Of a DNA stretch of 64,000 nucleotides, positions 17,501 through 26,853 are shown one piece after another; the first letter of the stretch is position 1; each line of letters starts with the position of its first letter. Both the position numbers and the translations under genes were made by a program. The DNA is from Winogradskyella epiphytica. Lineage in GTDB: Bacteria > Bacteroidota > Bacteroidia > Flavobacteriales > Flavobacteriaceae. The notes below the pieces were generated by a model. That model was not told the origin of the DNA, searched no databases, and worked only from the letters and a program-made list of their open reading frames with translations. Where the stretch lies: assembly GCF_003217215.1 (NCBI RefSeq), contig NZ_QJTD01000001.1, forward strand, positions 248,001 through 312,000, written 5' to 3'.

Positions 17501-19601
17501 AAATCAACTAAGTACAATTGAAAGTAAACATATTGCGCTACAGTTTGAGAGATTTAATATCAATGAAGTTTTTTATTATTTAAATCCCAAAGAACAACTT
17601 GCAACGGGTGAGTTAAATGGAAATTTTATTCTTGAAGATCCATTTGTAAACACAGGAATCTTAGCCGATTTAAGTATTAAACAATTCAAAGTTCTTAAAA
17701 CTGATTTAGGCACATTAAGCATTAATGGGAATTCATTAGGTGACGATAGTTACGCCTTCAATGCAGGTCTTAAAGGCGGTGATGTCGATTTCGATCTAGT
17801 AGGTGATTATACCGTAACCAACAATAAAGCAAATCTCGATCTCGATTTTGACATTAATGAGTTTAAAATGAAAGCACTCAATACTTTATCTTTAGGCGAG
17901 GTTAAAGATTCAGAAGGAAGTTTTTCAGGCGACTTTAAAGTTACTGGCTCTGTTTCAGATTTAAGGTATGATGGCACACTTATTTTTGATAATGCTGGTT
18001 TTAATATCTCAAAACTTAACACTAAGTTTATTATGGCAAATGAAACACTTCATATTAATAATGAAGGGATTTCCATGACCGACTTTACCATTCGAGATGA
18101 AAATGAGAATACTTTAGTGCTTTCCGGAAATATAGGAACAGAGAGTTTTGTTAATCCTTCTTTCGATTTAAGCATAAATGCCACTAACTTTCAGGTCTTA
18201 AACGCCACGAAAGAAGATAATGAAGCATTCTATGGAAAAGCGAGTTTCGATGCCAATGCTAAACTCACAGGTGACTTACAAATTCCGAAATTAGATGCCA
18301 AATTAAACTTAAGCTCAGATACTGATTTTACTTATGTTATGCCTTCGTCAGTAGCCAGTATTGAAGAACGAGATGGTGTGGTCACCTTTGTCAATCGAGA
18401 AGATCCAGATGCTATTCTCACTCAGACCGAAGAGCAAACAGCAACAATTAAAGGCTTTGATATTTCAGCATTGCTAAATATAGGTAAAGACGCAGCTATT
18501 ACAATTGTTATCGATGAAGAAACTGGTGATAATTTTAAAGTGTCAGGCGAAGGTGATTTCATTTTCACCATGTTACCTAACGGTCGTCTCACTCTTACAG
18601 GTTCTTATGAGATTTCAGATGGGCATTATGAACTCAATTTGTACAACTTAGTGAATCGTAAATTTTTAATTGCTAAAGGCAGTCGCGTGACTTGGTCTGG
18701 AGACCCATTTGATGCCAAATTAGACGTACGAGCCATTTATAATTTAGAAACCTCAGCTTCTGCACTGATGGCGCCACAAATGGTGAATGCAGATCCTTCA
18801 GTAAAAAATAAATATAAACAGGTACTACCATTCAATGTGTATCTCAATATTGATGGCGAACTCTTACAACCTAAAATTTCATTTGGATTAGATATGCCTG
18901 AAGAAAATCAAGGAGCCATTGGCGGACAGGTTTACGGACGAGTACAGCAGGTAAATCAGCAAGAAGGAGAACTCAACCGTCAAGTATTTTCGCTTTTAGT
19001 ACTCAACAGATTTTATCCAGATTCCGGAAGTGATGGTAGTTCAGGTGGTTTTGCAACTATAGCAAGAAACAACTTAAACGACGCTGTTTCCGATCAGCTA
19101 AATATGTTTTCTGACAAATTACTTGGAAGTTCTGGTATAGAACTCGATTTTGGTCTTAATAGTTATACAGATTATCAAGGTGATACCCCAACGGATCGTA
19201 CTCAACTAGATATTGCGGCACAAAAGAAATTATTCAATGATAGATTAACCGTTAGAGTTGGTAGCGAAGTCGATATTCAAGGTAGTAGTAATACAGGAGA
19301 AGAAGCACCTTTAATTGGCAATGTAAGTTTAGAATATGCCATAACCGAAGATGGCAGATATCGATTAAAAGGATTCAGAAAAAGTGAATTTGAAAATGTT
19401 ATCGATGGTCAAACCATTGTTAGTGGCATTGCGCTGATATTTACCCAAGAATTCAACCACGTGAGTCAGCTTTGGGATGCTATTATTGGCGCTAGAGATG
19501 CAAGAAAAGAAAAACGAAAAGCTAAACGAGAAGCCGCTGAAGAAAAGCAAGAAGCTAAAGAAAAAGCGACAGATAAAAGTATAGAAGAAAAACAGAACTA
19601 A
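14514..19601 (+). CDS. tamB: TamB-like translocation and assembly protein
   Basis: This very large protein (about 1,695 residues from this start) has one N-terminal membrane segment (ILLGIALLLFLIVLFV) preceded by a basic stretch (APKKRKFRWFRR). A long series of repeating beta-strands follows, with motifs such as LDLDFDINEF and SFDLSINATN, and it ends in the DUF490/TamB C-terminal domain (GDFIFTMLPNGRLTLTGSY, GELLQPKISFGLDMP, GSEVDIQGSS). The C-terminus is a charged Lys/Glu-rich tail. TamB spans the periplasm and works with an Omp85 protein, which is encoded two bases downstream. The start codon appears to be TTG at 14514 (MNKTEDKAPKK); an earlier TTG at 14469 is disfavoured by the promoter box between them. 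Confidence 0.9.
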   Translation: MNKTEDKAPKKRKFRWFRRIIRILLGIALLLFLIVLFVRSPWGQSIIVDKTINYISDKTGTEVVIDKLFITFDGDIQLDGLYLEDKKGDTLVYSKSVEANIPLLKMIKGGAIGVDALDWDGLRANIIRKDSVSGYNFQFLIDAFATTDTTTVATDTTSTPLNLVIGHLNFKDFDIVFNDAVAGIDSKFKIGKLKANMETTNVEDMIFQASNLELSNATIKFIQKPVAIDTTTSDVPLPRLSFKNISLKNVVAYYESQPDRIIADVDISEFSTEVPIINLVDNDFNLKKITLKNSKISLTTEAEFNGLSQKIDEVKDEAKADIATFDWPQLKLNVDAIDFENNSINYNVGCATSKKGVFNPNAISLSELTLQAKNLSLKDKKATLDISQFNFNETSGLNLKQLAVNYKATNDQMRFDNLNFSLNNNRISGFAHLNYHSLSQLIEHPESTRVNLNLPTLSLSLSELFKFQPSLKNNEYLNSLSKKQLSGHLNATGTLASINLTNVRLNWGKTTRISANGNLQNISNPELLSFNIPEFTAITKRADLLQFVSEEELGASLPEDVQLIAQLKGNLESISTNAKLTTTQGIATVDGSFSNSDTIEYDATVTIDDYKVNELLNNPKFGALSLSLTSEGNGKDMNSLNATFEGSISKFQLNNYEIKDLQLTGKLKDGSGHIHSAYKDHNLNANLDAWIVLDSISPEVNLELDVIGANLQSLGLMSRNVRTAMKVKANFKGNAEIYDASAFVDNGVIVYDNRTYLLGDVNAQAHVDKDTTSVFVKNKMINMDLQSNSDPQHFSKAIRRHVMSYFYRDETLSDSITNFVNLKLTGNISQSPLLNDVFLVNARDVDTIDIDVNFNEKARKLDANITAPHINYSGNTLDSLMFTMNTDKDNFNFYLGFKNINAGPLDVPKTIITGNQTNQELSLNFLGYYKDEKLMNVNSKITGNRDRLRLSINPDSLVLNKEKWTIPKGNEIILTEKNLEFYDFKITRNNQSIALTNQLSTIESKHIALQFERFNINEVFYYLNPKEQLATGELNGNFILEDPFVNTGILADLSIKQFKVLKTDLGTLSINGNSLGDDSYAFNAGLKGGDVDFDLVGDYTVTNNKANLDLDFDINEFKMKALNTLSLGEVKDSEGSFSGDFKVTGSVSDLRYDGTLIFDNAGFNISKLNTKFIMANETLHINNEGISMTDFTIRDENENTLVLSGNIGTESFVNPSFDLSINATNFQVLNATKEDNEAFYGKASFDANAKLTGDLQIPKLDAKLNLSSDTDFTYVMPSSVASIEERDGVVTFVNREDPDAILTQTEEQTATIKGFDISALLNIGKDAAITIVIDEETGDNFKVSGEGDFIFTMLPNGRLTLTGSYEISDGHYELNLYNLVNRKFLIAKGSRVTWSGDPFDAKLDVRAIYNLETSASALMAPQMVNADPSVKNKYKQVLPFNVYLNIDGELLQPKISFGLDMPEENQGAIGGQVYGRVQQVNQQEGELNRQVFSLLVLNRFYPDSGSDGSSGGFATIARNNLNDAVSDQLNMFSDKLLGSSGIELDFGLNSYTDYQGDTPTDRTQLDIAAQKKLFNDRLTVRVGSEVDIQGSSNTGEEAPLIGNVSLEYAITEDGRYRLKGFRKSEFENVIDGQTIVSGIALIFTQEFNHVSQLWDAIIGARDARKEKRKAKREAAEEKQEAKEKATDKSIEEKQN

Positions 19602-19603
19602 AC

Positions 19604-21889
19604 TTGAAAAAAATCTTTAAACATAGTGTTTATTTTGTTGTCTTAGGGTGTATACTTTACTCTTGCAGTATTAAAAAACACATCCCAGAAGGCGAACGAC
19701 TTTATACAGGAGCCACTATAGAAATTCAAGCCGATTCTTCAATAAAAAATAAAGAAGAACTCAAAGCAGAACTACAAACCATTCTAAGGCCAGAGCCTAA
19801 TGCTAAGTTCTTAGGCATGCATTTAGGATTATATTATTACTACAAAACACAAAAGAAAAACCCCGGCTTCATTAATCGTTGGTTGTATAAAAAATTTGGA
19901 CAAAAACCCGTGTACCAATCAGACGTCAAGCCTTTTGAAGTCGAAGATGTTTTACGAAACAGACTAGAGAATAATGGATTTTTCTATAGTTCGGCGACCT
20001 CATCATTTATAGAAAAAGAACTTGAAGCGTCAATAAGCTATAAATTAAAAGTTCCTAAACCTTATAGAATGGCAAGCTATCAGTTAGACTCTCTGCCGTC
20101 GCCATTATACAAAGATGTTAAATTAGCCACAGACGACTCCCCTTTTCAAAAGGATATGCGTTTTGATTTGTCCAATATGAAACTAGAACGACGACGAATT
20201 GATGCGATTCTAAAAGATAAGGGGTATTATAATATGAATCCGGACTTCTTCATTTTCGAAGCTGATACTAACCAATACGATAATAAGCGTTTCGACTTAT
20301 TTCTAAAACTTAAGGCTGAAGTCCCAAAAAAAGCCACTATCCCTTACAAAATTTCAAAGATTAATGTCTATCCTAATTACAGTCTAGCGGATTCAACATA
20401 TCACAAATCTGAACGTTTCAATAATAAGAACTACCTACAAGATACGGTGTTTTTAAAACCAAAGTATCTCGATAAGTTCATCACATTACATGAAGGTGAT
20501 ATTTATAATCCTACAGCTTCTAAAAACACATCAAGACGTCTATCTTCTATTGGTGCTTATAAGTATATTAATATTCAATATAAAGAAATTGACTCGCTTC
20601 AAACCGATAGTTTAGGCCTGCTTGAAACCAACATTTTCTTATCACCATTAACTAAGCGTGCTATTCGCGCTGAATTACAAGCTGTAACAAAATCTAATAA
20701 TTTTGCCGGACCTAATTTAGCTTTAACCTATAGTAACAGAAACCTTTACAATGGTGGAGAAGTATTAAATCTCAGTGCTAATATTGGTTACGAAAACCAG
20801 TTTGGCAGTGGTAAGAATGCAGGTTTAAGTAGTTTAGAGTTAGGAATGAAAGGTGAAGTTGTTTACCCGCGAATGCTTTTCCCATTTAAAATAAATGAGG
20901 ACTTTTTTGAATATTCAGTTCCAAAAACAAAGACAAGTCTTGGTATAAATTACCTCAACCGAAGTAAATTATATACCTTAATTTCTGGAAATGCCCTTTT
21001 CGGCTATACATGGAATGCCAATCGGTACATCACGTATCAGTTTAACCCAATATCCATAAGCTATACCGAATTGCTAAAAACCTCACCTGAATTTCAAGAC
21101 GTCTTAGATGAAAACCCTTTCTTAAAACGAAGTTTTGATCAGCAGTTCATTTCAGGATTGATGTTTTCTTTTACATATAATGGTATGGTTGATGCCAATG
21201 CCACCAATCAATTTTTTATAAATGCGACTTTAGATGTTGCAGGTAATTCTCTGAGTTTATTTGGCAAAGAAGGCCAAGCAGGTGAACCAAAATCGTTTTT
21301 AGGCTTACAATATGCACAATATGCAAAAGCTGATGTCGACTTAAGACTTCATCACAATTTCGGACAAAATAAGGATCATACTATAGCAACACGATTATTT
21401 GCAGGATATGGCTTGCCTTATGGTAATTCTGAAGTGATTCCATATGTAAAGCAGTATTTTTCTGGTGGACCATATAGCGTTCGGGCATTCCGAATTCGAT
21501 CTTTAGGTCCAGGAACTTATAACGAAGCTGCCGATACAGAAGGTGAAGGCACCTACTTTGACCAAACTGCAAATATTAGATTAGAAGCTAATGTTGAATA
21601 TCGTTTTCCCCTATTTTCATATTTCAAAGGTGCCGTTTTTGCCGATGCTGGAAATATTTGGAACTCTAAACCTAATCCGGCATTTAATGGGGAGGACAAA
21701 TTCACTTCCAATTTTATAAATGAATTAGGAATGGGAACAGGCGTTGGATTACGTATCGATGTACAAGGTTTTGTTATTCGTTTTGATTTGGCCGCACCTT
21801 TTCACGATCCATCATTACCAGAAGGCGAACGCTTCGACTTTAAATTTGATGAGCCCGTCCTTAACTTCGCTATTGGTTATTCATTTTAA
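19604..21889 (+). CDS. tamL: Lipidated TamA-like Omp85 protein (TamL)
   Basis: The 761-residue protein is an outer membrane beta-barrel of the BamA/TamA superfamily. Unusually for that superfamily it carries a lipoprotein signal (lipobox LYSC, lipidated Cys21), the hallmark of the Bacteroidota TamL group. POTRA-like regions precede a C-terminal D15 barrel (about residues 370-761), with the VRAFRIRSLGPGTY motif (VRG[YF]-type) and GAVFADAGNIWN. It starts at a TTG codon two bases after tamB and is certainly in the same operon. It acts with TamB in outer membrane assembly or lipid transport. The exact cargo in this phylum is not settled. Confidence 0.93.
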   Translation: MKKIFKHSVYFVVLGCILYSCSIKKHIPEGERLYTGATIEIQADSSIKNKEELKAELQTILRPEPNAKFLGMHLGLYYYYKTQKKNPGFINRWLYKKFGQKPVYQSDVKPFEVEDVLRNRLENNGFFYSSATSSFIEKELEASISYKLKVPKPYRMASYQLDSLPSPLYKDVKLATDDSPFQKDMRFDLSNMKLERRRIDAILKDKGYYNMNPDFFIFEADTNQYDNKRFDLFLKLKAEVPKKATIPYKISKINVYPNYSLADSTYHKSERFNNKNYLQDTVFLKPKYLDKFITLHEGDIYNPTASKNTSRRLSSIGAYKYINIQYKEIDSLQTDSLGLLETNIFLSPLTKRAIRAELQAVTKSNNFAGPNLALTYSNRNLYNGGEVLNLSANIGYENQFGSGKNAGLSSLELGMKGEVVYPRMLFPFKINEDFFEYSVPKTKTSLGINYLNRSKLYTLISGNALFGYTWNANRYITYQFNPISISYTELLKTSPEFQDVLDENPFLKRSFDQQFISGLMFSFTYNGMVDANATNQFFINATLDVAGNSLSLFGKEGQAGEPKSFLGLQYAQYAKADVDLRLHHNFGQNKDHTIATRLFAGYGLPYGNSEVIPYVKQYFSGGPYSVRAFRIRSLGPGTYNEAADTEGEGTYFDQTANIRLEANVEYRFPLFSYFKGAVFADAGNIWNSKPNPAFNGEDKFTSNFINELGMGTGVGLRIDVQGFVIRFDLAAPFHDPSLPEGERFDFKFDEPVLNFAIGYSF

Positions 21890-21997
21890 TCCGAAGTTTA
21901 CCTACAGGAAATTCTAAGCCTAACAAATACCTCATTATATTTGAATTTAATATCTTTATGAAACATCTTGTTTCGTAAAACAGACACTTATTATATT

Positions 21998-22471
21998 ATG
22001 ACAGAGAAAGAAAAATTTATGCAGGAAGCTGTAAATGCAGCTTTAAAAGGAATGAATAACAACGAAGGCGGACCTTTTGGTTGCGTAATCGTAAAAGATG
22101 GTAAAATCGTTGGAAAAGGAAACAATAAAGTAACCTCTAGCAATGACCCAACAGCTCATGCCGAAGTTACAGCCATTAGAGATGCTTGTAAAAATTTAGG
22201 TTCGTTTCAATTGGACGGTTGTGAAATATACACCTCTTGCGAGCCTTGTCCGATGTGTTTAGGCGCCATTTACTGGGCAAGACCAGACAAAGTTTATTAT
22301 GGAAGTAGCCAACAAGAAGCTGCAGACATAGGTTTTGATGATGAGTTTATCTACAAGGAAATCCCTTTACCATACGAAAAAAGAAGTATTCCTTTTGAAA
22401 GAGTCGCTCCTGAAGTAGCTATTGAAGCTTTCAAACTTTGGAGTAAAAAGGAAGATAAAACAGAGTATTAA
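21998..22471 (+). CDS. guaD: Guanine/nucleoside deaminase
   Basis: This is a cytidine-deaminase-fold hydrolase that deaminates guanine to xanthine. The 157-residue product shows the zinc motifs HAEVTAIRDAC (His54, catalytic Glu56) and CEPCPMCLGAIYWA (Cys84, Cys87). The tail GFDDEFIYKEI and the RSIPFERV segment resemble Bacillus GuaD. I start at the ATG at 21998 (MTEKEKFMQE); an in-frame TTG thirty bases earlier is less likely. Immediately downstream are the xanthine dehydrogenase genes that would oxidise its product, which supports guanine as the substrate. Confidence 0.88.
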   Translation: MTEKEKFMQEAVNAALKGMNNNEGGPFGCVIVKDGKIVGKGNNKVTSSNDPTAHAEVTAIRDACKNLGSFQLDGCEIYTSCEPCPMCLGAIYWARPDKVYYGSSQQEAADIGFDDEFIYKEIPLPYEKRSIPFERVAPEVAIEAFKLWSKKEDKTEY

Positions 22472-22544
22472 ACTCTAAATATTATCAGTTTGAACATCCC
22501 GACATCTCTGTCCGGATGATTCAAATTCAATTAAAACACATCGC

Positions 22545-23954
22545 ATGATCACATTTATCTTAAATAACAAAACCATAAAGACGTCGGAAAATTCCGGAAT
22601 GACTTTATTGGATTTTGCTCGTTACCAACAGCGACTTACAGGAACTAAAATTGGTTGTCGTGAAGGTGATTGTGGAGCATGTACAGTTTTAGTTGGGACT
22701 TTAAAAAATGATAACGTAGAGTATCAAAGTATCACGTCTTGTATTTCTCCTTTAGGAAATGCACACGGCAAACATATTGTTACGGTTGAAGGGACTAATC
22801 TTCAAATCAAATTAACGACTGCACAAAATGCAATGAAGTCAAATTACGCGACACAGTGCGGTTTTTGCACACCGGGATTCGTAGTCGCTTTAACAGGTTT
22901 TGCTTTATCAAATTCTAATCACAATTATGAAAACGCACTAAACGCTATTAGCGGAAACATTTGTAGGTGTACGGGCTATAAGTCGATTGAAAGAGCCGCA
23001 AATGAAGTCGTTGAAAAACTTCAGGATAAAAAAGAAAACACATTTGAGTGGTTGATTCAGAATGAATTTATTCCGGATTATTTCAAAAACATTCCACAAC
23101 GATTAAAAGATATTGAGGCTAAAGATTTAGATCAACCTAAAGGAAAATATGTTGCTGGAGGCACCGATTTATACGTTCAGCAAGCAGATAATTTAATCGA
23201 TAATTCTGTTAGACTCATTGCTGAAAAAGAATACCTCAAAGGGATTTCTATCAAGAACGGAAGCTGTTCCATAGGTACAAATGCAACCGTTTCAGACTTA
23301 TGGAATCACTCAGAATTAAATAGCTATTTTCCTAATTTTAAAAAACACTTAAAACTAGTGTCATCAGAGCAAATTAGAAACATGGCTTCTCTTGGCGGAA
23401 ACCTTGTAAATGCTTCTCCGATTGGTGATATGACCATTTTCTTTTTAGCCCTAAATAGTGATATCACTGTTTTAAAACCCGATCAGTCGGAAAGAACTCT
23501 AGCCCTGAAAGATTTCTATCAAGGTTATAAAACCTATGACTTAAAGGAAGGTGAACTTTTAAAAGCTATTAGCTTCGAACTTCCATCACAACAATCGTAT
23601 TTCAACTTTGAAAAGGTCTCCAAACGAACTCACTTAGATATTGCTAGTGTGAATTCTGCTATTCATATTTCAGTTGACAATGATAAAATTTCAGAAGCAC
23701 ATGTATCTGTTGGAGGCGTTGCTGCCATACCGAAGTATTTGCATGAAACTTCTAAATTTTTAACAGGTAAATCGTTGACCTCAAAAACGATCTTAGAAGC
23801 TAGCGATATCCTTCAAAATGAAATTTCACCAATTAGTGATGTTCGTGGGTCTAGCGATTATAAACGTTTATTGGCAAGGCAATTATTCTTCGCCCATTTT
23901 ACAGAATCCTTCCCGAAACAATTCACCTTAAACGATTTTGTTCAACATGCATAA
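22545..23954 (+). CDS. xdhA: Xanthine dehydrogenase small subunit (2Fe-2S and FAD)
   Basis: The 469-residue subunit carries two [2Fe-2S] clusters and FAD for electron transfer from the molybdenum centre. The first cluster is in GCREGDCGACTVLV (Cys38, 43, 46) with Cys66. The second is in CGFCTPG (Cys105, 108) and CRCTGY (Cys140, 142). The FAD domain shows YVAGGTDLYVQ and MASLGGNLVNASPIGDM, and a C-terminal CO-dehydrogenase-flavoprotein domain follows. The order FeS-FeS-FAD in one chain is like XdhA of Rhodobacter. Its last eight bases overlap the large-subunit start. Confidence 0.94.
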   Translation: MITFILNNKTIKTSENSGMTLLDFARYQQRLTGTKIGCREGDCGACTVLVGTLKNDNVEYQSITSCISPLGNAHGKHIVTVEGTNLQIKLTTAQNAMKSNYATQCGFCTPGFVVALTGFALSNSNHNYENALNAISGNICRCTGYKSIERAANEVVEKLQDKKENTFEWLIQNEFIPDYFKNIPQRLKDIEAKDLDQPKGKYVAGGTDLYVQQADNLIDNSVRLIAEKEYLKGISIKNGSCSIGTNATVSDLWNHSELNSYFPNFKKHLKLVSSEQIRNMASLGGNLVNASPIGDMTIFFLALNSDITVLKPDQSERTLALKDFYQGYKTYDLKEGELLKAISFELPSQQSYFNFEKVSKRTHLDIASVNSAIHISVDNDKISEAHVSVGGVAAIPKYLHETSKFLTGKSLTSKTILEASDILQNEISPISDVRGSSDYKRLLARQLFFAHFTESFPKQFTLNDFVQHA

Positions 23955-26274
23955 GAAAAAGACATATACGGCTTTAGAATCTAAGAAAAATGAAGTTTCC
24001 AATGCTTTAAAGAAGAGCATAAGAAACTTAGATTCTTATACGCATGTTCGTGGTGAATCTCTTTATGTAGATGATGTAAATATAAGACAAGGCACCTTTC
24101 ATGCTGTTGTTTTTAATTCTCCAAAAGCACATGGAAAAATCAAACATATCGATTATTCTAAAGCTGAAGCCTTAGAAGGCGTGGAACGTATTTTTACTTA
24201 TAAAGATATTCCTGGCGAAAATCAGATTGGTGGCATCATCGCCGATGAACCTTTGTTTGCTGAGGATGAAGTTCATTTTTGGGGAATGCCAATCGCATTA
24301 ATTGTAGCCGAATCGGAATTTATTGCACGAAAAGCTAGACAATTAATTGATATAGAAATTGAAGATTTACCGGTTATAACCACTGCTAAAGACGCGAAAG
24401 AAAAAGGCAGTTTTATCAATGCACCAAGATCATTTAGTTTAGGTGATACTGAAAAAGCTTTTGAAGAATGTGATTATGTTTTTGAAGGCGAAACCTTTTC
24501 AAACGGTCAAGAACATTTATATATTGAAGCTCAAGGTGCTTATGCCGAACCTTTAGAAAACGGAAATATAAAAATCACCTCCTCTACTCAAGGTCCAACA
24601 GCTGTTCAAGCTACTGCAGCTCGAGTATTAGGAGTAGCAATGCATAAAATTGAAATAGACGTCACACGACTTGGTGGTGGATTCGGCGGAAAAGAAGATC
24701 AAGCAACACCATATGCGGTGATGACTGCCTTGGCTACTTATCATTTGAATCAGTCCGTGAAATTAATTTTGAATCGTCATGACGATCTTAGAATGACAGG
24801 AAAACGTCATCCTTATGAAAGTTCCTATAAAATTGGCTTATCCAAAGATTTAAAAATTTTAGCCTACCAAGCAGAGTTTCTTCAAAATTCTGGTGCCGCA
24901 GCTGATTTATCACCTGCCATAGCAGAACGCACTTTATTTCACGCGACCAATAGTTATTTTATTCCTAATGTATCGACAACCGTATTAAGTTGTAAAACCA
25001 ATTTACCGCCCAATACAGCGTTTCGAGGTTTTGGTGGACCACAAGGTATGTTTGTCATAGAATCGGCAATAGCGAAAGCTGCTTCCGAAATTGGTGTAAG
25101 TCCACGTGAAATTCAGGAAGCAAATCTGCTCGAAGAGAATGACGAATTTTACTATGGCCAAATTGCCAAACAAGTCGAAGCCAAAAACGCATGGCATTCG
25201 GCAAAAACACTTTTCAATATTGAAGCCTTAGAAAAAGAGGTTGAAGACTTCAATTTAAAGAATAAAAATTTCAAAAAGGGACTTGCTTTAATGCCAATAA
25301 CTTTTGGAATTTCTTTTACCAACACTCCAATGAATCACGCTCGCGCCTTGGTTCATATTTATTTAGATGGCAGTGTTGGCATCAGTACGGCAGCTGTTGA
25401 AATGGGCCAAGGCGTAAACACCAAAATTATGCAAGTGGCGGCTCATGTGTTTTCTATTCCCATTGAAAAAATTAAAATTGAAAGTACCAATACCACTAGA
25501 GTTGCGAATACTTCGCCTTCTGCGGCGAGTGCAACAGCCGATTTAAATGGAAAAGCGACTTTAAAAGCCTGTAAAGCTCTTTTAGAAAGATTGAAAAAAG
25601 TGGCTTCGGAAGAATTGAATGCTCCTGAAAAAGACATTCATTTAAAAGATGAATTCGTTTATGTAAATGATAAAAAATCGACATTAAACTGGACGGAACT
25701 CATTAGTAAAACCATGCTGAAACGTGTGGCATTGACAGAAAACGCACATTATGCTACTCCAGAAATTCACTTTGATAAAACCAAAGAAAAAGGCCATCCG
25801 TTTGCTTATCATGTTTACGGAACAGCTATCGTTACCACAACTGTAGATTGCACCCGCGGCACTTACGAATTTGATTCGGTTAAAATTATTCATGATTACG
25901 GAAAAAGTATGAGTGAAGGTATTGATTTAGGTCAGGTTGAAGGTGGACTAGTTCAAGGCATTGGTTGGATGACATTAGAAGAAATAGCTTATAACGAGGA
26001 TGGAAGACTACTTTCAAATGCCTTATCCACATATAAAGTTCCTGATGTATTTTCTGTTCCAAAAAGCATTGAAGCTATTCCTTTAGAAACCCAAGGTCAT
26101 GAACAAGCTATTTTAAAATCTAAGGCTGTAGGTGAGCCACCTTTAATGTATGGAATTGGTGCTTATTTCGCACTTCAAAATGCAATTAAAGCATTTAATC
26201 CTAATTATAAATTAGAGTTTCATGCGCCAATGACGGCTGAAAAAGTTTTGATGGCTCTTTATCAGAATCCCTAA
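23947..26274 (+). CDS. xdhB: Xanthine dehydrogenase large subunit (molybdopterin)
   Basis: The 775-residue molybdenum subunit hydroxylates hypoxanthine and xanthine. It has the family motifs RLGGGFGGKEDQAT, the FRGFGGPQGMF segment with the substrate-orienting Arg, VEMGQGVNTKIMQVAA, and the catalytic Glu in AVGEPPLMYGIGA. The length is right for XdhB. I chose the ATG at 23947 (MHKKKTYTAL), which overlaps the xdhA stop by eight bases (ATGCATAA); a TTG three codons earlier is possible. Cofactor sulfuration and insertion would need XdhC, found at 30012-30791. Confidence 0.94.
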   Translation: MHKKKTYTALESKKNEVSNALKKSIRNLDSYTHVRGESLYVDDVNIRQGTFHAVVFNSPKAHGKIKHIDYSKAEALEGVERIFTYKDIPGENQIGGIIADEPLFAEDEVHFWGMPIALIVAESEFIARKARQLIDIEIEDLPVITTAKDAKEKGSFINAPRSFSLGDTEKAFEECDYVFEGETFSNGQEHLYIEAQGAYAEPLENGNIKITSSTQGPTAVQATAARVLGVAMHKIEIDVTRLGGGFGGKEDQATPYAVMTALATYHLNQSVKLILNRHDDLRMTGKRHPYESSYKIGLSKDLKILAYQAEFLQNSGAAADLSPAIAERTLFHATNSYFIPNVSTTVLSCKTNLPPNTAFRGFGGPQGMFVIESAIAKAASEIGVSPREIQEANLLEENDEFYYGQIAKQVEAKNAWHSAKTLFNIEALEKEVEDFNLKNKNFKKGLALMPITFGISFTNTPMNHARALVHIYLDGSVGISTAAVEMGQGVNTKIMQVAAHVFSIPIEKIKIESTNTTRVANTSPSAASATADLNGKATLKACKALLERLKKVASEELNAPEKDIHLKDEFVYVNDKKSTLNWTELISKTMLKRVALTENAHYATPEIHFDKTKEKGHPFAYHVYGTAIVTTTVDCTRGTYEFDSVKIIHDYGKSMSEGIDLGQVEGGLVQGIGWMTLEEIAYNEDGRLLSNALSTYKVPDVFSVPKSIEAIPLETQGHEQAILKSKAVGEPPLMYGIGAYFALQNAIKAFNPNYKLEFHAPMTAEKVLMALYQNP

Positions 26275-26283
26275 TTTAAAGCC

Positions 26284-26853
26284 ATGGAAACTCAAGTAAA
26301 TGAAAGCGTTTTTGATACATTTCCAGAATTAGAAAGCGATCGACTTTTGTATAGAGCTTATACATTAGAAGATGCAGAATCACTTTTCAAAATTAGAAGC
26401 CATAAAGAGGTTGCTACTTATATGGACACGGATATTCCGAAAAGCTCTGATGATACCAAAACACGAATTGAAACTTATCAAAAAGCTTTTACAGAGAACA
26501 ACGGAATCATATGGGCTATTATTGAGAAACAAAGCAACACACATATTGGTGATTTTGGGATTTGGCGCATCGATAAGAAAAATGCAAGAGGTGAAATCGG
26601 CTATATTCTTCATCCTGACTTTTGGAATAAAGGCTATATGACGGAAGCTATGGCTACCTTAATTCGTTTTGGATTTAAGACATTAAATCTTCATAGTTAC
26701 GAAGCCAATGTTAATATTGACAATGAAAATTCAAAACGACTACTACTGAACTTCGGATTTAAATTAGAAGCATATTTTAGAGAGAATTTCTATTACAACG
26801 GTCAATTCTTGGATAGTGAAATCTATTGTTTGTTAGAATCAGATTTAAAATAA
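26284..26853 (+). CDS. GNAT acetyltransferase, RimJ/RimL type
   Basis: The 189-residue protein has the N-terminal LESDRLLYRAYTLEDAESLF and the acetyl-CoA region GEIGYILHPDFWNKGYMTEAMATLIRF. The typical ENSKRLLLNFGFKLEAYFREN follows near the end. These mark the GNAT_3 (ribosomal protein/small-molecule acetyltransferase) family. The substrate is unknown. It follows xdhB after nine bases and so is probably cotranscribed, but no functional link to purine oxidation is evident. The next frame begins inside its 3' end. Confidence 0.85.
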   Translation: METQVNESVFDTFPELESDRLLYRAYTLEDAESLFKIRSHKEVATYMDTDIPKSSDDTKTRIETYQKAFTENNGIIWAIIEKQSNTHIGDFGIWRIDKKNARGEIGYILHPDFWNKGYMTEAMATLIRFGFKTLNLHSYEANVNIDNENSKRLLLNFGFKLEAYFRENFYYNGQFLDSEIYCLLESDLK

